A stretch of 64,000 nt of DNA from Serilophus lunatus (lineage: Eukaryota > Chordata > Aves > Passeriformes > Eurylaimidae), in the NCBI GenBank assembly GCA_013399895.1, contig VXBA01003818.1:473293-537292 (forward strand), read 5' to 3'. Below the pieces are notes generated by a model. The model did not search any database and was not told the DNA's origin. It saw nothing but the letters and a program-made list of their open reading frames with translations. The translations under genes and the position numbers were made by a program. This document shows positions 14,912 through 25,497 of this stretch, piece after piece; the first letter of the stretch is position 1, and each line of letters starts with the position of its first letter.

Positions 14912-14938
14912 CCAATCGCCAGGGAAGCCGTGACATCA
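14912..14938 (+). promoter_or_regulatory. CCAAT box next to CRE-like TGACATCA
   Basis: CCAAT lies at 14912-14916 (context GCCAATCGCC) and TGACATCA at 14931-14938. This is a one-base variant of the palindromic ATF/CREB site, and the two are about two helical turns apart. NF-Y and CREB/ATF sites commonly cooperate in promoters. It lies 3 kb upstream of the CpG island, so it could be a distal element or an alternative promoter; both are inference. Confidence 0.3.
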
Positions 14939-17900
14939 TGGGCCAAGCGGGCCCCCAAATTTAACTGTTAGCTTGCAGTGTCCCTCCCCTCCAGTGCTCC
15001 CCACATCAGTCCCTGGCACAGCTAATCCAGTCCTTCTGCGGTGCTTCAGACCCCCCTGGAGCTGCCTGGGTTCAGTAGGGCTGGCAGAGGGGCTCTCAGA
15101 GCCCCCCACGTAATGCAGCCTTGGTGAGAAGTGGGACTGTGCCTTGGCAGCCTGGCACAGGGGAAAACTGCAGGGTACTGGAGTGCTCACAGCCGTTAGA
15201 GGCCAGAGTAGGGCGCTGCTTACTGGAGTTTTGTTAGTGGGGACGGGAATTAGTTCTCATAACTAACTCTCTGTAGGATGAGCTCTCTGGCAGCCCCCCC
15301 TAAGTGTCAGAGATTAGTGAGATCCTTAATGGGATACCCTCTTCCCATAAAAACCTACTGACACCCCAGTAGCTATACTGTCATGCTGTACTGCTCAGAT
15401 TGTGTCACATTTGCCAGCGAGGTGTGATAAACGTGGCAGAACCAGTTCTGGTGCAGATGGAGACTGCATCCACTTCCCTGCTCTGCTGAAGCAGAGGGGT
15501 TTGCTCCATGGCCTTGTGCCCTCACTAGGGTGTATCTGAGCCACTTCTGGAAGTGCATACCTCATTAAGGTTACATCCTACGGAGGGACTGGGGCATCCT
15601 TCAGTTGTACGGCTGCAGAGTTTTCCTGAATTCCTGTCCTGCTTGAGCACATTCCCTGTGAAAGCAGGATCAGACAGCTCTTCGAAAGTATTCCTCTTTT
15701 TGCTCAAGACTCCCATGCCATCCCAGCTAAATGTACACTTGATTTCCAAAAATGCCAGTGCTTGTTGTCCTTTGCTAAGACGTTCAGCCTTACACACTCC
15801 TCTGGCACAGGGAAGGATGCTGGTCAGGCAGGGCAGAGTCTACAGCACTGCAGTCAGTTTGGGAGGTTCTATCTGATGAGATCTAAGACATGAGATTACC
15901 TGGCACTGGGGTTCTGAAGTCCTCAGGCATCTTTTGGAGGCTATGAGAAGGCTATTTGTTGCTCAGAGCTAATATTCCTGTCTCTCACTTTGCCATGTTG
16001 GTTGTCTGGCCCTGCATTTCCATGGGGTTGCATCTTCGGGGAGGAGTTGCCTCTGGGCCACTTCTGGTAATGAGTGCCCCAAGGAGAGGCTGGGAAGCTT
16101 GTGCAAAGCCCAACACAGACACAGTCCAGCACTCCAGATGGTTGTGATACAGCCAGTCCTGTCTATTTTAGTATACAAGAAAAGCAGCTGTTGGGGCTGG
16201 TGATGGAGCACCTGCAGCTAAGTCCTTCCTCCTGCTTCTCAGACTCCTAAAGCATTGGGCATTTGGGCTCAAATTAGGGCAGCTTCTGTGGTTACTTTTG
16301 CAGGATGAGACCCTTGGTGAGAGACCAGCTGGCTCCGGAAAAAGCAGTTTGGGCAGGCCTTGCGGGTCTCGGAGGCTGGACCTCTGGGTGTGCCGACTCA
16401 ACTCATTTGGACACCCATGTGACAGTCACACAGATTTGACACCTAGCAGGGACTAACCTGCTTTCCCATGCCCTGTGGGGACAAACCCATCGCCATGTCC
16501 ACGTCTGGGCTGGATCAGGCTCAGCCACACTGCAGGTCTGGCCCAACCCAGCCTGTCCTGTGGAGCAAGTCCAGCTTGCTGACTTGGGCACTCTGGGACC
16601 GTGTGGGTGCCTTGACCATGCAGTCACTCGGTTTTTCCCTCTCCCAGCAATGTGCTTGAGCAATGTGTCCATTGTCAGCACACCCAGCTGCTGACAGTGT
16701 GTGGCAGAGCCCTCCAGCTCCCAATAGGGTTGGCCTCATGTATGGCTGGGATGAGGAGCAAGGGAGCTCTGCAGCTTGGGTAATTTCCCCTTCATAGCCT
16801 TTGCTATTGCTTCCTCTGTCTCCTTTCCCAGGAAGGTATGTAAACAGGCTGCAGAATCAGCTTCCTATCAGGTGTGGGATAGTTGGCTTCCATCTAGCAG
16901 CTTACAGATAGCTGGGGAACCCAGGATGGCTGAAATGCACAGGTTCAAGGGCTTGTGATCTCCAAAGGCCAACCCGAAAAGCACAGATTTTTAAAGACTT
17001 TCTGTGATTTTCAGGAAAAACTCCATCATGCACAATCAATGGTTGGAAGAGTTCTTTGCCTTCCAGGAGAGTTCTAACTTCGGACAAGGCTGAGAGTAAG
17101 GGATCTGATCTTGTTTTTTCACTTCATGCAGCCATGGAGTCAAGTTTCTGCTCTTTCACAGGGGAAGGGAAACTGAAACTCTTCCTTCATGTGCTCTTGC
17201 CCAGCCCTGGCAAAGTCAGAGAGGAGCCAAGGCATCAGGATGCAGTTTTCTTAAGGTGCTTGTAAGAGCAATTGTCCTAATAGTTTATACTAAAACTAGA
17301 TTTTAGTTGGACTTTCTAAAATGAATGGAAGTGATTCACCCACGGATTCAATCCCAACATCTGTAATTGCCTAACTTGATGCTCTGTCTGCAGCTTTTCC
17401 TTCAGCTACCTTCCTCCTTAGAGGATCCTGAGTTACCTGTCCACATGAGTATTTCTCTGTGGGGATGGAAATAGCACTGACAACTTGCTCCACCGCTTGA
17501 CTGTGATCACTGCAGAGCCAGCCAGCTAAGTGACAGATTTGACTCATACTGGAGAAGAAAACCTTGGTGAGACCTCGGCATACAGCAGGAAGGGATGGCA
17601 GTGATTCAGTAGGGGCTGCTTGTCACGTCAGTGTGGACTGGGTGACTCAGTGAGCTCTTGCTTCTGGAGAACCAGTCCTTTAAATGAGCTGTAAGGCAAG
17701 AGTGTGACCATTCTTGGTCAGAGAAGATCACATGCGGTGTGGTGGGGCTGGGAGTGTTTGTTATCTCTTGGGTACGTGTGACCTGTCTTACCTTCGGCAG
17801 TAGCAGCCAGCAGAAGGGAGTCTTCATTGCTTGCCTGTGTCTGCTGCATAATGCGTTATTAAACATACCTTGTGCCTCTCCACCACGGGAAAAAAACCCA

Positions 17901-18649
17901 AAACAACCAAATCAAAAAGATCAAAGGTATGTAACAGCACAGCCCTTTCCACTGCCGGTGGCACTTGGATGGGCAGGGGAGCAGCTGGCAGAGGTTCCTG
18001 CCAGCCCCGGACCGGGCACAGCTCGGAGCACGGCCGGAGCTCCCGGCCCGGCCCCTCGGAGCTTGGCAAGCCGGTCATGTTCCTCTGTGGATGTCTTTTG
18101 GGGTTTTTTTTCTGGAAATACTGTAAACGTAAGGTCATCCTCAGCAAAGCAAGGTCTGCTTCGACTTTTAAGACCTTTCATGGAGGAGCTGAACTCGGAG
18201 GAGCAGGAACGGAGGACCACGCGCTGCCTGGGGAAGCATAATGCGGAACGAATGAAGGAGAAAGGAAAACACAGACCGTGAATAAGATTTTTCATCTGGT
18301 GCGTTTGGGGATCTTTGCAGGGAAGTGCCTTCTTTTGCCGCAGGAGCGGCCGGAGCCGGTCGCTCCAGCCTCGCTGCCTGCTGCGCTGCTCCCCCGTTTG
18401 GATGCGGACAGGAGAAGCCCACACGCAGACGTCATCCGGGGGAGCCCCGAATTCCACGGTGCATTTCCTATTCCCAGCAGACGGAGACCAGGGAGCGTTA
18501 GGATGCCTCGCAGGACCCGTGCCAGCCCGGTGCCGCTGCCGGTGCCGCCGCCCAGGTGCCCGCCCGGCTCCGCGGGGCTCCCGGCGAAGGGGCTCGGCGG
18601 GCCCTCGCCCCCCCGCGCCGCGCTTTCCCTCCGCGGCCGCCTCGAAACA

Positions 18650-18933
18650 NNNNNNNNNNNNNNNNNNNNNNNNNNNNNNNNNNNNNNNNNNNNNNNNNNN
18701 NNNNNNNNNNNNNNNNNNNNNNNNNNNNNNNNNNNNNNNNNNNNNNNNNNNNNNNNNNNNNNNNNNNNNNNNNNNNNNNNNNNNNNNNNNNNNNNNNNNN
18801 NNNNNNNNNNNNNNNNNNNNNNNNNNNNNNNNNNNNNNNNNNNNNNNNNNNNNNNNNNNNNNNNNNNNNNNNNNNNNNNNNNNNNNNNNNNNNNNNNNNN
18901 NNNNNNNNNNNNNNNNNNNNNNNNNNNNNNNNN
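18650..18933. other. Assembly gap (284 Ns)
   Basis: The run of N falls in the most GC-rich part of the CpG island, with GC-rich sequence on both sides and a GGC run directly after it. Gaps at such places are usual for bird genomes assembled from short reads, because these stretches amplify and sequence poorly. Open frames that appear to cross the gap are artefacts. Confidence 0.99.
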
Positions 18934-18950
18934 GGCGGCGGCGGCTCCAG
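18934..18950 (+). other. PAK3: Candidate 3' end of non-coding first exon with splice donor
   Basis: The sequence leaving the gap is GGC repeated four times, then TCCAG followed by GTAACC at 18951. CCAG|GTAA fits the donor consensus well at the positions that matter most. A GGC-rich 5' leader ending in a donor within a CpG island is the usual form of a vertebrate first exon. Its start would be inside or upstream of the gap. I link it to PAK3 by strand and position only; transcript evidence is not available. Confidence 0.45.
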
Positions 18951-19320
18951 GTAACCCCGGCCGGGCCTTGCGGCCGCCGGCGGAACGCGGTGCCCGTGGC
19001 CGCGTCTGCGGCGCCCCGTGTGCTGCCGGCGATGGGAGGAGGATGCCGCGGGCAGGGCCGGGCTGCGCCGGTGCCGGGCTTGTGTCGGCGGCCCCGGGGA
19101 GCCGCTGCCGTCAGTGACAGCCGTGTTCGCGGGCGGCCGGCGGTGCCCGGAGCCCGGCGTCCTGCGGGAAGGACTCGGCGAGGCGCGGAGCCGCGGCCCG
19201 GGCTGAAGTTGTGTCAGCGCCGGCCCCGGCCATGAGCGCGGCCGCGGTGCGTGTGTTCCCCATCTCCCAACAATGCCGCCTCTGGGCTGCGCTTCTGCAG
19301 AGGAGTGAGAAATTCTGGGC

Positions 19321-19328
19321 TATAAATA
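19321..19328 (+). promoter_or_regulatory. TATA-like box in CpG island
   Basis: TATAAATA with C-rich flanks sits about 370 bases after the candidate first-exon donor. It could drive an alternative start near 19350. TATA boxes are uncommon in CpG-island promoters, so it may also be a chance match. Confidence 0.25.
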
Positions 19329-20143
19329 ACTCCGCCTTTTCCTTTTTTATTTTTTTTAACTACTCGTTGTTGGCAACGTGCATCCGATTGACCGGTTCTG
19401 CGGCACCTGCCAAGTTTTTCTCGAAATTCGTTCAGGGGAGGGTGGGCTCTCCTTGTGTGTGTTCGGTGGTACCTGATGCCACTCTGGAGCTGGTCCCTGG
19501 TCCCTAACCCCGTCCCTTTGTCCCAGACTTCTCCACCAGCCAGCCGAGGAAGTGCTCCAGCCTGGTGCCCGTTCCAGGCTTCCCTCCTCCGGGGCGAGGG
19601 GATGCGCTCGGCACGAGCGGTGCCTTTATTTTGGTCATTGTGGTGGTTTCCAGATCCAGTTTTCACCGGTAGCAGGAATGAGCCGTGCTTTAAACACGTC
19701 GAGGTATTTAATGTAGAAGACGGAGGAAAATCTGGCAGGAAAAGCCACAGCTTCAAAGTGAGCAACATCTGAAAGAGCTGGTGGGCCCGGGCTGGGAGAG
19801 TGGGGCTGTTTTGGGACCTGCAGCCCCAGGGGGTGTCGAGAGCCCGGATGTTGCCTCTCCCCGCGTGTCTCCGTGTGCGGGGTGGGCACAGTGAGTGCCA
19901 GCAGCGAACAGCCCGAGGGTCTGTGTGGAGAGTTTGGCAGACGCTCCCAAAGGCTTTGTCCCCCTTTCTCCCCCACCTGCCCCGTCCAAGCCCGGGCCAG
20001 GGTTGCAGGAGGGGAGAGGAAAACCTGTGCTTTGCTGTCCTTCTGGGCACGGCCGGGATGCTGCTCAGCACAGGGAACCTGGAGGCCAGGGGTCAACGTG
20101 GGCTTTGCTGGGTGACTGTCAAACAGGAGTCCCCTCGGAGAGG

Positions 20144-20164
20144 GGAGGAGGAGGAGGAGGAGGA
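20144..20164 (+). repeat. (GGA)7 microsatellite
   Basis: Seven perfect GGA units, followed by further G-rich sequence at the downstream edge of the CpG island. Confidence 0.95.
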
Positions 20165-20285
20165 CGGGCTGTGGCTGGGCCGGGGCCAGGCTGCTGCCTG
20201 CCAGCCCAGGAGAAAGAGGCTGGAGGGAGTGATGGTCTCCCCTGGCTCCTCTCGTGTGAATCCACCTTCTCCGTGGCTGTCAGAC

Positions 20286-20301
20286 GGGAGGGGGGGGCGG
20301 G
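20286..20301 (+). other. Potential G-quadruplex motif
   Basis: GGG, A, an eight-G run, C, GGG. This allows four G3 tracts with loops of one to two bases. It is sequence potential only. Confidence 0.5.
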
Positions 20302-23300
20302 CACATCCCCGGAGCCGCCCTGGAGGAGGATGCTGTGCCCAGGGAAGTGGGAACTGGAAGTGGGGCACATGGCTGCAGAGGAGCCTCGGGCTTCCAGTCA
20401 CAGGTTACAGAACACAGGGTAAATCAGGAGTCGGGTGTAATGGGTTTTAGGCCTGGCACATGGGCTGGTGGGTTGTTCAAGGCCAGGGAGGGAAGGTTGC
20501 CGTGACAAGTTACTTGCATGGATGGGAAGGATTGCCAGGGATTCTGCAGGGAACACAGGCTGGTGAGGGAGAGCAAGGCTTGTGGCTGCATGGGCTGGAG
20601 CTGCGTTCTTAGAACGCGGAATTGAGCAGAGGAGCGGGTGGCAGGCATGGTATGGGGGGTAGGGGTGCCTGGATTCATGGGTGTGGGGCTGCAAAGGAGC
20701 TTGTACTCTGAACTGAGACCTGCAGGGGTGGCATTTCTTCTCTGAGTGACTGGCTAACTGAAAGTAAGTCTCCTTAGCTCCTGTGAGCCCTGAGCTCCGG
20801 TTACAGGATTAAGTTTCTGGCCTCATGGGCCACCACTTGCAGCAGCAATAGTTTAGGAGACAGCTGTGGCAGCAGTGCTGTGGGGGGCAATGCCCAGGGT
20901 GAGCTGCTTTTCTTGTCACAGGCCCTGGGCTTGGGCCTTGGCCACGTCAGGGCTTCAGCATGAGCATGCTGGCTTTTTGTAGGGGCTGTCTGGTGGGGGC
21001 TTTGTGCCCGCTAAACTAACAAGCCCAGTGAGACTGTGTAGGGGAGGTCTCAAAGGAGAACTTTACCTTTCCAAATAGACTGGGTGATTACTCTGTAAGG
21101 ATCTGACCAAAAGTCAAACAACATGGAATTTGGAGTCCAGATTGTCCTGTGTGTTCTAAGCCATCTCACAAGGTCTGCAAAAACAAAACTAAGCACAGGA
21201 GGTTGTCTTCCTCCACTGTCCTGTATTTCTTTCCAGCTTTTGTACGTGCAGTTACTGGGACAGGTGAGACACATTCAGGTGTGCAACATATTGTTGGCCA
21301 GAACAAACCCAGCTCCTGTGTTAGCCGTTTCCTGGCCTGACAGCATTTGCTCCTAGAGAAGAGCTGGTTTGTGGGGATAGTCCCATCTCAGTTCCTGTTC
21401 CCCCTGCCTAAAGCTTTTTTCTCTTTTTCTTTTAATATTTTAATTGCGGCTGTGGATCCAAGTGTTCCTGGGGCTGCCAGGGTTGTGGGATCAAAACCAG
21501 CTGGGGAGCTGAAGGTCTTTCAGATCTTCCTTCAACTCCTCCTTCGTTTTAGCCATGTCTGCACAGAACCAGACACAGGGGGGATGTTGCCACATTTGGC
21601 TTCCGCTGCTGCTCTGGTTGGACACCCTGTGACTTCGGGACATGAACAGTGCTGTCGGTTTGTGCCTTGCTGGTTTGAGCACTGATTTCTGTTCCTTGCT
21701 GTGCTACACAGTTGGGCAGACAGGCACTCACTGTGATCTTCCTCTTTCATTACCATCCTTAGCTCATACCAAAGGTGCTTGAAGTTTTTCTCCCAGGAAC
21801 TTAATGGGGAGGGCAGCAGTAGGGAAGGGAAAGAGGAAGATGAATTAACTTTCACCAGCAGAAATAAACCTTTTCACTCGCCAGTGCCGTTTTGTGTTTA
21901 GCTTGCATTTTCTGCCTGCAGCTCTATTTTGCTTTTTACCTTTCAGACGCAAATAGTTGAACTTGTGTATCTTCTGCTTCTTTTGTATAGGCTTTGATTT
22001 GCCTGTTACTTGAAGAATGGCATTAGGCCAAGTGGTAATTGATAGGTTTCACTGGGCCTGGGTCAGCACAGGTAGAGACACTGATGTGAATGTCTTATCT
22101 CAGACCTGCTGTTGCTGGTGTGTCTCCTGTTCCTAGCAGTAATCCTGTAATGGAAAAATACTACAAAAGTGTCTGTGGTTTGCTAGTGGCCAGACTCAGT
22201 GCAGGGAGTTTTGGACAATCTTCTACAGATGACTTTCAGCAGCTATGGCTTGTGTGTGGCAAACAGCATGTGTAGCACCATGCTTTGCTGGGGAAAGCCA
22301 AGGGGTTTTTAATTTTTCATGTTCAATTGCACAGCTGCAACTTAGCTCTGGCAGTGCCCTGTTAATGCCTTGGCTTCGTGGGTTTCCTGAGACAGTGCCA
22401 CTGCAAAGTGGCACTCACTGCCTCGACCAAGTGGTGTGGGACATGGCAGGTGATCTTGGTGGTGCAGTCTTGTGTCCCTGGCTGCTGGAGCTAGTGACCC
22501 CAGGAAGCTCTTGATGGAGAACAGGCAGACCTACAAGTGCTCCAGGTCTTTGGCTTCTGGGCTGGGAGGATCTTTGTGTCAGCATGTGCCACCAGCCCTA
22601 CCTGCGTGTCTGGCTCTCGGAGTACTGGGCTAGGTGCACCCGTGGGTGCTTGGATGTCCAGTGTCTTATCATCCCTTCTGGAGGTAGACTTGGAAATTTT
22701 GTCCCTCTTAAACACAGGCATGTCCTGCTCAGCTGGGAAACCTCTGCCATCGGTGTTGCTTTGTTTTGCTCTAAAGACTTATCAGCATGACTGTGTGCAT
22801 TAAGTATTCAAGGGTAAAATAGTGTTGTATATTCAGTGTGTTTATTTACCAATGTTATTTCTCAGTTTCAATTGCTTGTCTAGTAGTGTTCCAACAGATG
22901 TGACTGACTCTTGACTGGTGCAGCTCAAAGCATCTCTGCCCTGGAGTCTTTTGCTTCCAGTTCCACAGTTTGAATAACTTTCAGTGTCTCCATGTGACAG
23001 GTCTGGTTTTGGGGCTTGGTGTGGTACAGGTGTGAGACACTGATACAGCACAGTGTGAGGATGTAGAAGTGGGGAACAGCAGAGTTCAGGTTGGATACAC
23101 ATCCCTTACTCTGCTCTGGTCATGTGTACTGTTTTATTCCCCATCAGAAGCAAACTAAGGCAATTTGGATCCCAAAATACGTTCAGGGAATCTTTGGGAA
23201 AGTTTTACGTGTTTCTTTGCTATCCTGAGGACAAAAGTGTACTGTCTCTGGGAAATGGAAACAAAGATTTGCATGTGACTCCTTGACTTCTCAAAGTGGT

Positions 23301-25479
23301 ACCTTGTACATGGAGCAGTGGGAGCTGGGCTGTGGTTCCTCCTTGCTGCTCACACATATGCTTGACTTTGCCTTAAGGTTCCACAGAGTCATTTTTGTCC
23401 AGCTATAGATCCCCATAAGCCTGAAACAAGCTGCCACTTCAACATTGCACTGCCAGACCATTCTCATTTTGTTTCTAATCCTGAGGTGTTGAGAATGCTC
23501 TGGCACCTTAGCAGGCTGAGCATTGCTCTGCAGGGTGTGTGTACACTTGGGTGCACGTGACTCGGGGAGTACTGAAACGTTTTCTTTCTGTGTTGCCTGA
23601 TTGTGCTCATTTCTCCAGACAGAGCTGTTGAAGGGGCAGCAGCTCTGTGGCCCCCTCAGTCCCTGTCCATTTGCTGGCATCAAAAAATTACAGTTTGCTT
23701 TATTTGGAAAGGGCGCTGGAAAGCACTTCTGTGTGTCTCTCAAGGGGAGTGAAAGGCCTAATGTTTTCCATTTTCTGTCTCCTCCTTCTCTATTCCCTGT
23801 GGTGAAGGAGAAAATCCTCCAGATCAGAAATTTTCCAGGCGCTTCCCTGCAGAGAGCCTTGATTCAACCTGCAGTGCCCAGATGCCAGCTCATATTTATC
23901 AGGTGCACCCAGCCACTCCCCATATGAAACAAGGGCTGCTGGTCCATGGTAAAGCTGAGAGGGAAGAATGGAAGGGACACAGTTAAAATCCTGAGCATTT
24001 GCTAAAACTGTTTTTAATGTCTCCCGCACTCACAGGCGGAAGATTGTGGACCTAGATTTGGGATGCTCTTGAAGTGTCACCAGAAAAGCTGTCAAATGTG
24101 TGCATGCAGAAATGGAGGCTTGGAAAATGCATTTAATTGTGGTTCTGCTCTGCACAACACAGATTGTCATGCTTTGAGCTCAGGTTTATTTGTGTCAGGG
24201 ACATTGATAGCACTGCTCCTATTGGTGCATGAATATTTCAACAACTGAAACGATGCCTGCCTGCTCCAGAAAAGAGCTGCTTACATCCTCCTTTGATCTT
24301 TTTAGCAAGCCCAGCCAGCTCAGGTTGGCATCCTGGTTATTTATTTCCTACAGATATGGTCTGCATTAGCTGTGCTGTGCTATGACTCTCCTCTCTTCAT
24401 TCCAGAGACTTTGGGAATTCAAGTTGGGAAGAAGTGAGATTTCTAGCAAGAAAAAAGGCTAAAGGAGACAGAATTTGCTCCCTGGTCTGTTTGTTTTTGA
24501 GGAGGCACCTTGCGCTTCATGGACCAGAAAGAGGTGGGGAAATATTTGAAACTATCTGGAGTGGCAGTCTGTGGGGCAGTCTTTTCCTTCTGTTTCTGCC
24601 CCACATCCTCTACCACACCTGCTCTCCATGCTCTTGTTCTCTCTAATTAGGGGAATGCAGAATTCTCCTTTCTTGTGGCATTAATGAATAATGTTGAGCA
24701 CTGCAGAAAGAATAAGCTGGGAGTGCAGTCTTACTATTTTCTGCAGTATATTGACAGTTCACACAGAGAGGTTGTGTCCTGGACCCTTTTTGAAAGCTGT
24801 AGTCATCCTGGAATGCTGGAACTTCTGCTACCTTGCTCTTCAGTGCATGCCCTGTCTTCTCCCATGGTCTGTAGAGCAATGTGGACATGCAGGGTGAATG
24901 CCCTGTAGTAAGGAAAAGCAATAGGAATCTGGATATGAGGTAGTTTTCCTGTTCTAAGTTCTTGGTGTGGTAAAATCCTTCTTGTCACTTAGTGAGCAAC
25001 AGCACGTGGATGAAGTTTCCAGGCCCACACGTGACCCAAGAGGTCTGTTACCTGACTCTTGGGTACTTTTTGAGCTGTATTTCATGGTGTTTGCACTGCT
25101 GATCCCAGCAGAATGACAGAGCTTGGCCTCATGAGTACAGCTGAACACGTGTGATTCTGTTTGAGGACTGCATCTATTGCAGTGGTTTTCCCTGATGTAA
25201 TTGCTTGTGTGCTGGAACAGAAATTACACATACTTGTGTATGTACTCCAGGAGCAGTCCGGTAAATATAATGTAAAAGTCAACCCACAACAGGACTTAGT
25301 TTTGGGCAAGGAGAGGGAGGAAAATTGTGCTCTTGCATATTCCAACAGCCTTTAAAGCACAAGTTCTCATCAGACTGATGGCTTTTGTTGGAGGGGCCAT
25401 TAGGCAGAAGATGCCTTGCACTGGTCTGCTCTGCAGTGTTGGTGAGGCATTATGTTGTGATCCATGGGTCTGGCCATGT

Positions 25480-25497
25480 CTGCCTGCCTGCCTGCCT
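25480..25497 (+). repeat. (CTGC)4 short tandem repeat
   Basis: Four CTGC units in a row with a partial fifth. Confidence 0.85.

Larger units (their letters stand above)
1..17930. other. Upstream/intergenic stretch, no recognisable gene
   Basis: I found no exon of a family I recognise on either strand. Open frames are short and lack conserved motifs or paired splice sites, apart from one 212-codon frame at 5930-6568 that I cannot assign. In vertebrates the neighbour upstream of PAK3 is CHRDL1, transcribed the other way, but none of its cysteine-rich exons is visible here. Items worth noting inside are a purine tract (949-982), a TAATTA pair with an E-box (4445-4475), a 12-base A run (12936-12947), an AT-rich block (13440-13870) and a CCAAT plus CRE-like pair (14912-14938). 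Non-coding 5' exons of PAK3 could lie here and would be invisible without transcript data. Confidence 0.6.
17940..20350. promoter_or_regulatory. PAK3: CpG island, probable PAK3 promoter region
   Basis: CpG dinucleotides, rare elsewhere in the window, become frequent here and are densest from about 18340 to 19270, where the sequence is almost wholly G and C. CpG islands of this kind mark promoters of widely or developmentally expressed vertebrate genes. No other gene is visible nearby, and the next recognised coding exon downstream on the + strand is PAK3 exon 1 at 52225, so assignment to PAK3 is the simplest reading. A start for an antisense or divergent transcript cannot be excluded. A 284-base assembly gap interrupts the core. 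Confidence 0.8.

Noticed and set aside
18278..19235. Open frames of 279 and 306 codons across the assembly gap
   Set aside because: They exist only because the Ns are read through as unknown residues.
19214..20071. 285-codon minus-strand open frame in the CpG island
   Set aside because: GC-rich sequence has few stop codons, so long frames arise passively. The peptide shows no known motif and other frames over the same bases are also open.
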